Assembly: GCA_040398525.1 (NCBI GenBank)
Contig: JBBATY010000001.1
Coordinates: 62,001-126,000 of the forward strand
Source: VFMC01 sp040398525
GTDB lineage: Bacteria; Actinomycetota; Acidimicrobiia; Acidimicrobiales; Ilumatobacteraceae
Direction: 5' to 3'
DNA length: 64,000 nucleotides
Positions within the stretch are counted from its first letter, which is position 1; every line of letters begins with the position of its first letter. The position numbers and the translations under genes are program-made. Of the stretch, positions 36,600 through 45,950 are shown in pieces. The notes under the pieces were generated by a model. It saw only the letters and a program-made list of their open reading frames with translations. It made no database searches and was not told the origin of the DNA.

Positions 36600-37328
36600 T
36601 CAGCCGGGCAGCGAGGCCGCGCCGTAGCGCGGCGCGTTGCCGGTGATGGCGGCCCAGCGGCGGGTGCCGAACTCGAAATGCCACCACTCGCAGTGCAGCA
36701 CCACGAACCCGCCGGATCGCATCGCTGTGTAGAGCAGGCGGCGCAGATCGCGGGCGACACCAGGTGTGGTCTCGAGCACCCCGGCCCCAGCGGCGTCGGT
36801 GAAGTCGTCGAACCCGGTGCCGAGCGCGAGGGGCGTGCCGTCGAGGGTGAGGGTGAGGTCGACCGTGCCACCCGTGAGGTGCGGAGGCGGGCTGGTCGGA
36901 CGCTCGTCCGGGTAGGCGACGTAGCCCTCGGGCAGGCCCGGCTCGGCGTAGGCGGCGGCGTAGAGCTCGGCCTGCAGCGGCAACGGCCGCCAGGCATCGA
37001 ACACGGCGAGGCCGAGCCGGTCGGGCAACCGGTCGGCCACGAGCCCGAGGCGCTCCATGGCCTCGCCGCGCAGCCAGGTGGTGGGCAGCGCGTGGTCCCA
37101 GCCGGCGTGCCAGTAGTTCGACAGCACTCGGATCCGCCGATGGTGCACCGGCACCAGCGACTCACCCGGTTCGGCCGGGGCCTCGGGGGCTGGCGGGTCG
37201 ATGAGCGCAGGAAGCGGCAGCTGGTCGGCCAGCCCGGGGAGCTGGGCAGCCCCAGGCACCTCCTCGCACGGACGTGTGAAGCACGGCAGCAGGAAGTCCG
37301 CCGGGCCGTGGCGACGGATCGTCGTCAT
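36600..37328 (-). CDS. VanX/DdpX-type D-Ala-D-Ala dipeptidase family (M15D)
   Basis: A 242-aa zinc dipeptidase-like protein. FDAWRPLPLQAELYAA precedes the zinc motif PPHLTGGTVDLTL (His and Asp ligands) and EWWHFE (Glu base, His ligand) is intact. No signal peptide, as for VanX. Its ATG overlaps the stop of the upstream LLM gene by 4 nt (ATGA), so it belongs to the operon. True substrate may be another dipeptide or amidine conjugate. Confidence 0.83.
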   Translation of the reverse strand: MTTIRRHGPADFLLPCFTRPCEEVPGAAQLPGLADQLPLPALIDPPAPEAPAEPGESLVPVHHRRIRVLSNYWHAGWDHALPTTWLRGEAMERLGLVADRLPDRLGLAVFDAWRPLPLQAELYAAAYAEPGLPEGYVAYPDERPTSPPPHLTGGTVDLTLTLDGTPLALGTGFDDFTDAAGAGVLETTPGVARDLRRLLYTAMRSGGFVVLHCEWWHFEFGTRRWAAITGNAPRYGAASLPG

Positions 37329-38281
37329 GACCGCTCGAGCACCTCGGCGACCACGGTCATCAGCCGTTCGGCATGGTGCAGGTCGAGCACCGGCAGGAGG
37401 AACTCGTCGATCGAGTGGCGCTCGACCAGGTCGGTGAGCTGCCGGGCGCAGGCGTCGACGCTGCCTGCGATGACGAACGGCAGCACCCACTCGTCGCGCA
37501 CATGCGCACCGGCCGCCACGAGGCCGTCGGCCATCGCCTCGCGAATGGTGGCCACGTCGTGGTCGGTGATGCCGAGCATCGCCCGCACCTGCGGTGGCGA
37601 GTCGACCAGGCGGTAGGTCATGTGCGGCTTGGTGTCGGCCATCGCCTCGTCGTCGGTGACGATCATCGTCGAGTAGCACACCTTGGCCCGGCCGCCCGCC
37701 CCGCGGACGAGGTCGACGTAGTCGCCGAGGGTGTCGATGTGGATGAAGTCGAGCATCACGCCGTCGGCAGCCGCGCCGCCGAGCGCGAGCATCTTCTGGC
37801 CGCGACCAGCGAGCCAGATCTCGATGTCGGGCCTGGCGAACGACAGCGTCGCCCCACGCAGCTCGAAGCCCTCGCCCTGCATGGTGACGGGCTGGCCCGA
37901 GAACAGGCCCCGGCATGCGGCGATGGTGTCGCGGACAGCGGTGAGTGGACGGCTGCGCTCGATGCCGAGCGGGCCGAGGGTGAGGCTGCCGCCCGCGCCG
38001 ATGCCGAGGAAGGCCCGCCCGCCGCTCAGCTCGTCGAGCGACGCGACGGTGGCCGCCGTGGTGGCCGGGTGGCGGGTGTAGGGGTTGGTGATCCCGGTGC
38101 CGAGGGCGATCGTCGACGTCGCCTGGGCGATCGCTGTGAGCGTGACATAGACGTCACGCGTCGCAAGGCCCTCGTCGTAGATCCAGCAGCGGCCGTAGCC
38201 CAGCTCCTCGGCGAGCCGGCCGAGCTCGACCATGCGCGCCACAGGTGCCTCGGGGATCAGGTTCACGCTGGCTGCGACCAC
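37325..38281 (-). CDS. LLM-class F420-dependent oxidoreductase
   Basis: A 318-aa TIM-barrel flavoenzyme with the family stretches VELGRLAEELGYGRCWIYDE, TGITNPYTRHPATTAATVAS and FLGIGAGGSLTLGPLG. It starts with GTG at 38281, 11 nt after yqeC, and overlaps the dipeptidase gene. Its place between selenium-cofactor genes and a peptidase is unusual for this family. Substrate unknown. Confidence 0.85.
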   Translation of the reverse strand: MVAASVNLIPEAPVARMVELGRLAEELGYGRCWIYDEGLATRDVYVTLTAIAQATSTIALGTGITNPYTRHPATTAATVASLDELSGGRAFLGIGAGGSLTLGPLGIERSRPLTAVRDTIAACRGLFSGQPVTMQGEGFELRGATLSFARPDIEIWLAGRGQKMLALGGAAADGVMLDFIHIDTLGDYVDLVRGAGGRAKVCYSTMIVTDDEAMADTKPHMTYRLVDSPPQVRAMLGITDHDVATIREAMADGLVAAGAHVRDEWVLPFVIAGSVDACARQLTDLVERHSIDEFLLPVLDLHHAERLMTVVAEVLERS

Positions 38282-38292
38282 GGGGGACGAAC

Positions 38293-38946
38293 CTACCGGA
38301 ACGGCAGCTGGATGGCCGAGACACCGTGCCCGGCGAGCAGTGCCGTCAACTCGTCGGCGAGACGTTGCTGAGCCGGACCGATGCGGGTGATCGCCACCGC
38401 GAAGCGGGCACCCTCGGGCACGGCCTTGGCCCCACCGCGCTCGGGGTCGACGAGCAGTCGGGCGGCACGCTCGACGGTGAGGCGCCCGTACGGCGAGCAG
38501 CCGCACACCGCCCCGACGAGCATCGGCCGGTGGGCGACATCCTCGATCACCCGGTCGAGCGCATCGGCACCGATCACGGCCACCACGTGGGTGGCGCACG
38601 ACGGCACGACCGGCTCGTGGCGAGCCGGGGCCTTGACCACCTTCGACCGCGAGCCGTCGGCCTCGATCACGACGAGGTCGTGCGTCGCCGCAGCCGCGCG
38701 CACGGCTGCGTCCGTCGCCCCGGTGAGCTTGTCGTCGACGATGCTGCCGTGCAGGAAGCCGGGCAGGTCGGCTGCCTGGCGGGCGTACACCTTCGTGGTC
38801 GTGCCTGCGACCACGGCCCAGCCGCGACGGGCGGCCTCCGCGTGCATCGCCCGCATCAGTGTGGTCTTGCCCCCACCGCCGACCAGGGCCACCACCGCCG
38901 GCGGCGTGATGCCCAGCTCGTCGATCAGGAGTTGGCCGAGATCCAC
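38293..38946 (-). CDS. yqeC: YqeC, selenium-dependent molybdenum hydroxylase cofactor protein
   Basis: A 217-aa P-loop protein associated with selenium-dependent molybdenum hydroxylases. Walker A VGGGGKTTLM is at about 22-31, and the family signature VIEADGSRSKVVKAPARHEP lies mid-protein, followed by VVAVIGADALDRVI. The GTG start is 22 nt inside yqeB. Its presence with yqeB predicts that the nearby hydroxylase uses the labile selenium form of the cofactor; no selD is in the window. Confidence 0.88.
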   Translation of the reverse strand: MDLGQLLIDELGITPPAVVALVGGGGKTTLMRAMHAEAARRGWAVVAGTTTKVYARQAADLPGFLHGSIVDDKLTGATDAAVRAAAATHDLVVIEADGSRSKVVKAPARHEPVVPSCATHVVAVIGADALDRVIEDVAHRPMLVGAVCGCSPYGRLTVERAARLLVDPERGGAKAVPEGARFAVAITRIGPAQQRLADELTALLAGHGVSAIQLPFR

Positions 38947-39713
38947 CCGAGCACCGCCTCGAGCACTCCCCCGCCCACGGCCAGCGCTTTGTCGCTGATC
39001 TCGTGGCAGTCGACGTCGAGACGGGGGTCGACATCGGCGATCTTCAACCCGGCACGCACCACGGTGCCCGGCGCGATCGCGCCGCGCACCACTCCGGTGA
39101 ACGGAGCGAGCACCTCGCGCCCGGCAACGACACCGAGCACGGCCCCGGCCTCCACCCGGTCGCCGATCTCGACCCGCCACGAGACCTCACCGTCGACCGG
39201 CGCCCGCAGCACACGGTCGGCGCCCCGTCCGCCGATCTCGCCCGGAACCCCGGTGTCGGCAGCAGCGGGCCCCTGGTGGATCACCCGGCCGAGGCGCGGC
39301 CCACGCTGGGTCTCGATCACGGCGTGCACGTCGACCCCGGCGGTGAACCCCGGGCCGAGCCCGATCACCAGCGGAGCGTCGGTGAGCGACGTGCCGAGGT
39401 TGCGCTTGGCGAGGCGGGCATCGACGACCACCTCGGGCCGCAGCAGCGGGAGTTCGGGCGAGACGAGCACTGCCACGACCCCCGAGCGAGCCGCGGCCTC
39501 GGCTTCGTCGGAGGACTCGACCCGACGCGCCGGCATCCCCTCCACCTCGAACACCCCGGCACGCACTGCGCTCGAGACGGCGACGGTGCGCCGCACGGTG
39601 AGCGGGTGGGCCAGCTCGCACACCACCACCGGCAGCCCGCTGCGCCACAGCCGCCACACGACGCCGGTGGCGAGGTCGCCGCCACCTCGCACCACCATCA
39701 ACTCGCGGCGCAC
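38925..39713 (-). CDS. yqeB: YqeB, selenium-dependent molybdenum hydroxylase accessory protein
   Basis: About 262 aa, YqeB family. The N-terminal VVRGGGDLATGVVWRLWRSG is a dinucleotide-binding-like signature, with ELAHPLTVRRTVAVSSAV next, and GLGPGFTAGVDVHAVIETQR mid-protein. Two biotinyl/RnfC-like hairpins follow (RAPVDGEVSWRVEIGDRVE; APFTGVVRGAIAPG). The GTG at 39713 has a GAGGGG site; an ATG at 39698 gives the commoner N terminus. It lies 1 nt after the xdhC stop. Exact reaction unknown. Confidence 0.87.
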   Translation of the reverse strand: MRRELMVVRGGGDLATGVVWRLWRSGLPVVVCELAHPLTVRRTVAVSSAVRAGVFEVEGMPARRVESSDEAEAAARSGVVAVLVSPELPLLRPEVVVDARLAKRNLGTSLTDAPLVIGLGPGFTAGVDVHAVIETQRGPRLGRVIHQGPAAADTGVPGEIGGRGADRVLRAPVDGEVSWRVEIGDRVEAGAVLGVVAGREVLAPFTGVVRGAIAPGTVVRAGLKIADVDPRLDVDCHEISDKALAVGGGVLEAVLGWISANS

Positions 39714-39714
39714 G

Positions 39715-40488
39715 TCACGCCCCTCGGCGCAGCGCCACGATCTCGGCGAGGATGCTGACCGCGATCTCCTGCGGCGTCTCGGCCTGCAGCTCGAGCCCGA
39801 TCGGCGACAGCACCCGCTCGAGCCGCTCATCGTCGACGCCCTGCTCGATCAGCTTCGATCGAGTGGTGGCCCAGCGCCGGGCGCTGCCCATCACACCCAC
39901 CGAGCGCGCACCGGTCTCGAGCAGGACCGGCAGCAGGGTCAGGTCGAGGCCCATGTTGCGGGTGAGCACCACTACATGGGTCTCGGCGTGGATCGGCTCC
40001 GCAGCGATGGCGGCGGCAAGATCGCCGGTGAGGCGGGCGTCGGCCAGTGGCAGCAGGTCGTCGGCCACGAGCTCGGGGCGGTCGTCGTAGGCCACCACAC
40101 GAAAGCCCAGCCAGTGGGCGAGCTCGACGACCGCCGAGCCGACGTGGCCGCACCCGACGACGTAGACGGTGGGAGTTGGCATGTAGGGCTCCAGGTAGAC
40201 GGACACCTCGCCGCCGCACACCCCGGGATCACCCTGGGCAGGGTCGACGAGCTCGAATCGGATCAGGCGTGGGCGGCCGGCAGCGAGCGCCTCGGTGGCC
40301 TCGGCACGCACCCGCGCCTCCATCTCGCCACCGCCGATCGTGCCCGAGGTGCGGCCATCGGCGAACACCAGCATCTTCGAGCCGGGGTGGCGCGGCACCG
40401 AACGTCGGGTCTCGACCACGGTGGCGAGCACGACGGGCTCACCGCGGTCGACGGCATCGAGCAGGTCGCGGATCAGGCGTTCGCCCAC
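39715..40488 (-). CDS. xdhC: XdhC/CoxI-family molybdenum cofactor insertion protein
   Basis: A 257-aa chaperone that in other systems binds molybdenum cofactor, promotes its sulfuration and inserts it into the hydroxylase. The XdhC N domain includes VVETRRSVPRHPGSKMLV and GTIGGGEMEARV; the Rossmann part has YVVGCGHVGSAVVELA and LTRNMGLDLTLLP. GTG start overlaps the amidohydrolase end by 16 nt. It is adjacent to yqeB and yqeC, the expected trio. Confidence 0.9.
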   Translation of the reverse strand: MGERLIRDLLDAVDRGEPVVLATVVETRRSVPRHPGSKMLVFADGRTSGTIGGGEMEARVRAEATEALAAGRPRLIRFELVDPAQGDPGVCGGEVSVYLEPYMPTPTVYVVGCGHVGSAVVELAHWLGFRVVAYDDRPELVADDLLPLADARLTGDLAAAIAAEPIHAETHVVVLTRNMGLDLTLLPVLLETGARSVGVMGSARRWATTRSKLIEQGVDDERLERVLSPIGLELQAETPQEIAVSILAEIVALRRGA

Positions 40489-41786
40489 AACCGCTCCGCC
40501 TGCGCCCGGACCTTCGCCCGCAACTGCCCGAGATCGACCCCGAGCACCTCGCCGCGCCGCACCCGCCAGGTGCCCGCCACCATGACGTCGGTGACGTCGG
40601 TGCCGCTGCGCCACAGCACGAGCTGGTCGGCGAGGTTGGCAACCGTCGGGGTGGTGGGCACGCCGAGGTCGACGAGCTGCAGATCGGCCGCCATCCCGGG
40701 GGCGAGCCGACCGACCACACCGTCGAGGCCGAGCGCACGCGCCCCGCCCGAGGTGGCCAGCTCGAGCACCAGATGCGCGGGCATCGCCTGCGGGTCGCGC
40801 AGACGGCCCTTGTGCAACAAGAACGCACCACGCATCACCTGGAACATGTCGTTCAGGTAGCCGTCCGACCCGAGGCCGATGGTGACACCCGCGTCGATCA
40901 TCTCCGGCACGGGAGCGATCCCGCCTCCGACCTCGCAGTTGGCCAGAGGCATGTGGCTCACCCGCACGCCGTGCTCGGCGAGCAGGCGCTGCTCGCGCTC
41001 GTCGACCTGCACGCACTGGCTGGCCAGGAACCGCGGTGACACCACACCCCAGTCGGCATAGACCTCGAGGGTCCGCTTTCCGTATCGCTCGATCGACGCC
41101 TCGGCTTCGTGGGTGCCCTCGTTGACGTGGGCATGGCAGAACACGTCGTGCTCGGCGGCCAGCTCGAACGCCCGGCGGACGTACCCCTCCGAGCACGTGA
41201 AGGTGGTGTGGAAGCACATCGCTCCCTGCACCAGCCCGTCGCCCCGAGCTCCTCGTTCGATCATCGCGACGTTCTCGGCCAGGCCCAGCTCGGCGATCTC
41301 GGCCCCTGCACGCTCGGTGGCCTCGAACGACAGGATGCCCCGCGCCCCGAGACGATCGACCACCTCGGCCTGGGCGGCGAGCGACCCAGGCAACGAGCGC
41401 GGCGCTTCGAGGATGTCGTAGAACGTGGTGGTGCCGGTGCGCAGCATCTCGGCCACGGCCCACTCGGTGGCCACCGCGATCATCTCCTGGTCGAGTGCGT
41501 CCTCGACCCGGGGCCACCAATAGTCGGCGAGGAAGCTCCAGAACCCGGTGACCGGCACGGTCTGGGGGATGCCGTGGGCCAGGACGCCGTAGAGGTGGGT
41601 GTGGGCGTTGACGAACCCGGGGAGCAGCGCGCCGCCGCGGACGACCTCGTCGTCGGGGAACTGCGCGACCAGATCAGCCGCCGACCCGACATGGGTGATC
41701 CGGCCGGCCTCGACCCGCACGGCGCCGTCGGCCAGTGGTGTGGCGGCGGCATCGGCGACGAGCCACTCGGCTGCGACGATGGTCAC
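40473..41786 (-). CDS. SsnA-like metal-dependent aminohydrolase
   Basis: A 437-aa amidohydrolase-superfamily protein. Metal ligands are in FVNAHTHLYGVLAHG, CHAHVNEG, the downstream His of VQVDEREQ to SHMPLANCEVGG, and GLGSDGYLND (Asp). It resembles SsnA, the putative aminohydrolase regularly found in selenium-dependent hydroxylase loci, so deamination of a purine or related heterocycle is likely. The GTG start overlaps the upstream stop (GTGA). Confidence 0.83.
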   Translation of the reverse strand: MTIVAAEWLVADAAATPLADGAVRVEAGRITHVGSAADLVAQFPDDEVVRGGALLPGFVNAHTHLYGVLAHGIPQTVPVTGFWSFLADYWWPRVEDALDQEMIAVATEWAVAEMLRTGTTTFYDILEAPRSLPGSLAAQAEVVDRLGARGILSFEATERAGAEIAELGLAENVAMIERGARGDGLVQGAMCFHTTFTCSEGYVRRAFELAAEHDVFCHAHVNEGTHEAEASIERYGKRTLEVYADWGVVSPRFLASQCVQVDEREQRLLAEHGVRVSHMPLANCEVGGGIAPVPEMIDAGVTIGLGSDGYLNDMFQVMRGAFLLHKGRLRDPQAMPAHLVLELATSGGARALGLDGVVGRLAPGMAADLQLVDLGVPTTPTVANLADQLVLWRSGTDVTDVMVAGTWRVRRGEVLGVDLGQLRAKVRAQAERLWANA

Positions 41787-43150
41787 CGCGTCCCACCCCG
41801 CGGGCTGGTGCCGGCTCGCTCGAACAGGCGCATGCACACCTCGGTCGCGCGGGCCAGCTCGGCGGCCTCGTCGACGTCGACGAACTCGCCGTCGCGCACG
41901 CGCAGACGCCCGTCGACCACCACGTGGCGCACCTCGCGCGGCGTCACGTTGAACACCAGCGCCGACACCGGGCGGTGCACCGGGGCGACGAACACGCTGC
42001 GCAGATCGACGACCACCAGGTCGGCCAGCCGACCCGGGGCGATCACCCCGAGGTCGTCGGGGAGGCCGGCCGCATGGGCCCCGCCGCGGGTGGCCATCCG
42101 CAGCGCGTCCTCGGGCTGGAGGATCATCGCGTCGAGGTGGTGCACCTTCTGCAGCAGCACGCTGAGCTTCATCGCCTCGAACATGTCCTGGCGGTTGTTG
42201 CTGCCGGGGCCGTCGCTGGCGAGCGCCACCGGGATGCCGCGCCCGATCATCTCGGGCACACGGGCCACGCCCGACGCCAGGTACATGTTGCTCGTCGGGC
42301 AGTGCACGACGGTCGAGCCGGCGGCAGCGAGCAGGTCGAGCTCGTGGTCATCGAGCCAGATCGAGTGCGCGAGCTGGGTGTCCGGCCCGAGGACCCCGAG
42401 CGAGTGCAGCCATTCGACGTGGCGGTTGCCGCGCTCGCCGAGGTTCATCTCGACCTCGATGGCGGTCTCGGCACAGTGCACGTGCATGCCGCCGCCCCAC
42501 GCCCGCGACGCTGCCGTGGCGGCGATGACGGCCTCGTCGCTACAGCCCCACGGGATGAGCGGCGCGGTCTCGATCCGGATCCGGCCGTCACTGCGGCCGT
42601 GCCAGCGCTCGGCGAGCGCCGCCTGGCGGGCGAGCACCGTGTCGCGGTCCTCGGCGAGGCGCGGCTCGTAGTTGCGGTCGGCCCAGCCCCGGGCGAGCAG
42701 GTAGCGGGCGCCGATCCGCTCGGCCACGGCGCACACGGCGTCGTCGATGGCGGGGTCGGGGTGCACGTACTGGTGGTCGATCACCGTGGTGGCACCCGTG
42801 CGCAGGTTCTCGAGCAGGCCGACGGTGATCGCCGCAGCGGCCTCGTCGGCGGTGAGCACGCTGGCGGTGGGCCAGATGTAGTCGCGCAGCCAGTCGAGCA
42901 GCGGCTTGTCGTCGCCGAGGCCGCGGAAGAAGGTCTGGAACAGGTGGGTGTGGCCGTTCACCATGCCTGGCATCACGGCCTGACCGGCGGCGTCGATCAC
43001 GGTGTCGGCCTGCCGCGCCGCCGGCGGCGGATCGCCCGCACCGACGGCAGCGATGCGGTTGCCGTCGACGAGGACCCAGCCCCGGTCGAGGAGGGTCCCG
43101 TCATCGTCGCTGGTGACGACGACCGCGTCGTGGAAGAGCAGCGTGGCCAT
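41783..43150 (-). CDS. ATZ/TRZ-type amidohydrolase (guanine or 8-oxoguanine deaminase-like)
   Basis: A 455-aa amidohydrolase. The metal motif is MVNGHTHLFQTFFRGLGDDK with DWLRDYIWP, close to the 8-oxoguanine deaminase/TrzN branch; further ligands are in MHVHCAET, LAHSIWLDD and ALASDGPGSNN. MATLLFHDA at 43150 is chosen. With its neighbour it supplies two consecutive deaminase candidates in the operon. The exact substrate is not evident. Confidence 0.85.
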   Translation of the reverse strand: MATLLFHDAVVVTSDDDGTLLDRGWVLVDGNRIAAVGAGDPPPAARQADTVIDAAGQAVMPGMVNGHTHLFQTFFRGLGDDKPLLDWLRDYIWPTASVLTADEAAAAITVGLLENLRTGATTVIDHQYVHPDPAIDDAVCAVAERIGARYLLARGWADRNYEPRLAEDRDTVLARQAALAERWHGRSDGRIRIETAPLIPWGCSDEAVIAATAASRAWGGGMHVHCAETAIEVEMNLGERGNRHVEWLHSLGVLGPDTQLAHSIWLDDHELDLLAAAGSTVVHCPTSNMYLASGVARVPEMIGRGIPVALASDGPGSNNRQDMFEAMKLSVLLQKVHHLDAMILQPEDALRMATRGGAHAAGLPDDLGVIAPGRLADLVVVDLRSVFVAPVHRPVSALVFNVTPREVRHVVVDGRLRVRDGEFVDVDEAAELARATEVCMRLFERAGTSPRGGTR

Positions 43151-43175
43151 CGGGTGCACAGGGTATCGCCGCGGG

Positions 43176-44216
43176 TCAGACGGCTGGCTGTTGCTGGGTG
43201 ATGCAGTGGATGCCGCCGCCGCACTCGAAGATCGAGCGGGCGTCGTGGCACACGATCTCACGACCCGGGTAGGCCGCCGCCATGATCTCGACCGCCACCT
43301 CGTCGTTCGGGTCGTCGAACGTGCACAGGATGACCGCGCCGTTGCAGACGTAGTGGTTGATGTACCCCCAGTCGACGAGCTCGCCGTCGACGTGGGTAGT
43401 GCGCGGCGCGGGCACCTCGATCACCTCGAGCGGCCGGCCCTGTGCGTCGGTGCTGGCGCGCAGGATGGCGAGATTGTCCCGGCACACCTCGTAGTCCGGG
43501 TGCGTGGGGTCGAGCTGGCTGTGGGCCAGCACCACGCCGGGTCGGGCGAAGGTGGCCAGGATGTCGACGTGGCCGCGGGTACCGAAGCGGTCGTAGTCCT
43601 TGGTGAGGCCGCGCGGCAGCCAGATGACCTTCTCGACACCGAGGTACGCCTTCAACTCGGTCTCGACCGACTCGGCGTTCATCGTCGGGTTGCGGAACGG
43701 GTCGAGCTGCACGGTGGCGGTGATCATCACGGTGCCCTCGCCGTCGACGTGGATGCCGCCGCCCTCGTTCACCATCTGCGAGCTGAACAGCTCGGCACCG
43801 GCCACGCCGGCCATGAAGGCGCCGACGTGCTGCTCGTCGTCCCACCGGGCGAAGCCCTGCTGACCCCACCCGTTGAAGCGCCAGTGAGTGGCACCGAGGC
43901 GACCGTCGGGGTGGGTGAGGAACGTGGGGCCGCTGTCGCGGGCCCACGCCTCGTCGATGGGTGTCTCGTACAGGGTGACCCCGGGGCCGACCAGCGAACG
44001 GGCCACGTCGGACTCACCGACGTTGCACACCAGGCTCACCGGCTCGTACCGGGCGATGGTGCTGGCCACCGAGGCCCACACACTGCGGTAGTGGGCGAGC
44101 ATCTCGTCGTCGCCGTCGCCGAACGACTCGCTCGCGGTGGGGAACTCCATCCAGGTGCGCGTATGCGGCACCCACTCCGGAGGCATCGAGAAACCAGCGA
44201 TACGGGGGGTCGACAT
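43176..44216 (-). CDS. aguA: Agmatine deiminase family protein
   Basis: A 346-aa guanidino-group modifying enzyme; family members turn agmatine into N-carbamoylputrescine plus ammonia. The N-terminal MPPEWVPHTRTWMEFPT, IDEAWARDSGPTFL, VNEGGGIHVDGEGT, GTRGHVDI and the catalytic-cysteine motif GGGIHCITQQQP are all present. A GGAG site precedes the ATG, 15 nt after ureC. No N-carbamoylputrescine amidase is nearby, so a different guanidine substrate is possible. Confidence 0.87.
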   Translation of the reverse strand: MSTPRIAGFSMPPEWVPHTRTWMEFPTASESFGDGDDEMLAHYRSVWASVASTIARYEPVSLVCNVGESDVARSLVGPGVTLYETPIDEAWARDSGPTFLTHPDGRLGATHWRFNGWGQQGFARWDDEQHVGAFMAGVAGAELFSSQMVNEGGGIHVDGEGTVMITATVQLDPFRNPTMNAESVETELKAYLGVEKVIWLPRGLTKDYDRFGTRGHVDILATFARPGVVLAHSQLDPTHPDYEVCRDNLAILRASTDAQGRPLEVIEVPAPRTTHVDGELVDWGYINHYVCNGAVILCTFDDPNDEVAVEIMAAAYPGREIVCHDARSIFECGGGIHCITQQQPAV

Positions 44217-44231
44217 GAGGTGGGCTCCGAG

Positions 44232-45950
44232 TCAGAGGAAGTAGAGGCGGCTGAGCGGCACGGATTCGGCGGGGCCGGCGTACACGACGCTGCCCTCGAA
44301 CGACACGGTGCCGGTGCGCGGGTCGACGTCAACCGTGCCGAGTGTGCGGTTCAACACCAGATCGGCCGGGCCGATGCCGCGGGTGCCGCGCACGCCGACC
44401 CGGCGGCGACGGGTGGTCATCCGGTCGTTGCTGTCGGCGGCAGCTGCCTGGCTGGTGAACGCCACCGACAGGTCGGCAGCCGTGGCACCGAAGGCACCGA
44501 ACTGCGGGCCGAGCACCAGCGGCTCGCACGCGTCGGTGGTGGCGTTGGGGTCGCCGGTCACGCCATACGCCGGGAACCCGGCCTTCAGCACCAGCTGCGG
44601 CTTGGCGCCGAAGTGGTCGGCGCGCCACAGCACGATGTCGGCGAGCTTGCCCACTTCGATCGACCCGATCTCCTGCGACAGGCCGTGGGCGATGGCCGGG
44701 TTGATGGTCAGCTTGGCCACGTAGCGGCGCACCCGTTCGTTGTCGTTGCGGGTGGGGCCGTCGTCGAGCTCGGCCTTCATCTGGGCCGCCAACTGGAACG
44801 TGCGTCGCACGGTCTCGCCGGCGCGACCCATGCCCTGGGCGTCACTCGAGGTGATGCCGATGACGCCGAGGTCGTGCAGCACACCCTCGGCGCCCATCGT
44901 CCCGCCGCGGATGCGGTCGGCCACCATCACATGGTCGGACGGCGACTGGTGGTTCAGGCCGTGGCAGGCGAAGATCATCTCGTAGTGCTCGTCGAGCGCA
45001 TCGCGTCCGAACGGCAGCGTCGGGTTGGTCGACGAGCCGAGCACGTTCGGCACCCCGGCGAGCTTCATCACGTTGGGCACGTGCCCGCCGCCGCAGCCCT
45101 CGATGTGGAAGGCGTGGATGGTGCGCCCGCCCAGCACGGCCAGCGTGTCCTCGACGCTGAGGCACTCGTTCAGGCCATCGGTGTGGAGGGCCACCTGCAC
45201 GTCGTAGTCGTCGGCCACCCGCAGCGCGGTGTCGAGGGCGCGGGCATGCGCCCCGAGGTCTTCGTGCACCTTGAACCCGCAGGCGCCACCTTCCACCAGC
45301 GCTTCCACCAGCGGTGCGTCGACGCTCGACGAGCCACGGGCCAGGAACCCGATGTTCACCGGCCACTGGTCGAAGCTGTTGAACGCATGGCGCAGCGCCC
45401 ACGGCGAGTTCACGCCCACACCCCACACCGGGCCGAACTCCTGGCCGATGATGGTGGTGACCCCCGAGGCCAGCGATGCCTCCATGATGCGCGGCGACAT
45501 CAGGTGCACGTGGGTGTCGATGGCCCCGGCGGTGGCGATCAGCCCCTCGCCCGAGACGATGGTGGTGCCGGTGCCCACCACCACGTCGACGCCGTCCATC
45601 GTGTCGGGGTTGCCGGCCCGACCGATGCCGCTGATGCGGCCATCGCGGATGCCGATCGACACCTTGCCGATGCCGTGCATCGCATCGATGATCACCACGT
45701 TCGAGATGACCAGGTCGCAGGTGTCGGCCACACTGGCGGCCTTCAGCAGCAGGCCGTCGCGGGCGGTCTTGCCGAAGCCGACCAGGAACTCGTTGCCGTG
45801 CTGCTGGGCGTCGTACTCGATCTCGACCACCAGGCGGGTGTCGCCGAGGCGCACCCGGTCGCCCACGGTGGGGCCGTGGATGGCGGCGTACGCGGCGGGG
45901 GTGATATCGCCCGGATCGGTGTGCTCGGGCGGGTGCGAGTGGCGACTCAT
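44232..45950 (-). CDS. ureC: Urease alpha subunit
   Basis: Catalytic nickel subunit hydrolysing urea to ammonia and carbamate, 572 aa. The carbamylated lysine is in ACGFKVHEDLGAHA, nickel histidines in DTHVHLMSP, LHTDGLNE and FHIEGCGGGHVPN, and the nickel Asp in TSSDAQGMG. The mobile flap reads FACHGLNHQS where most ureases have VCHHLD: the catalytic Cys-His pair is kept, the next residues differ. MSRHSHPPEH at 45950 overlaps ureAB (ATGA). Confidence 0.93.
   Translation of the reverse strand: MSRHSHPPEHTDPGDITPAAYAAIHGPTVGDRVRLGDTRLVVEIEYDAQQHGNEFLVGFGKTARDGLLLKAASVADTCDLVISNVVIIDAMHGIGKVSIGIRDGRISGIGRAGNPDTMDGVDVVVGTGTTIVSGEGLIATAGAIDTHVHLMSPRIMEASLASGVTTIIGQEFGPVWGVGVNSPWALRHAFNSFDQWPVNIGFLARGSSSVDAPLVEALVEGGACGFKVHEDLGAHARALDTALRVADDYDVQVALHTDGLNECLSVEDTLAVLGGRTIHAFHIEGCGGGHVPNVMKLAGVPNVLGSSTNPTLPFGRDALDEHYEMIFACHGLNHQSPSDHVMVADRIRGGTMGAEGVLHDLGVIGITSSDAQGMGRAGETVRRTFQLAAQMKAELDDGPTRNDNERVRRYVAKLTINPAIAHGLSQEIGSIEVGKLADIVLWRADHFGAKPQLVLKAGFPAYGVTGDPNATTDACEPLVLGPQFGAFGATAADLSVAFTSQAAAADSNDRMTTRRRRVGVRGTRGIGPADLVLNRTLGTVDVDPRTGTVSFEGSVVYAGPAESVPLSRLYFL

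Noticed and set aside
40473..43150. Atrazine-type chlorohydrolase function for the amidohydrolases
   Set aside because: The superfamily resemblance is general; the Se-Mo context and motifs favour purine-type deaminases and nothing shows a dehalogenase.
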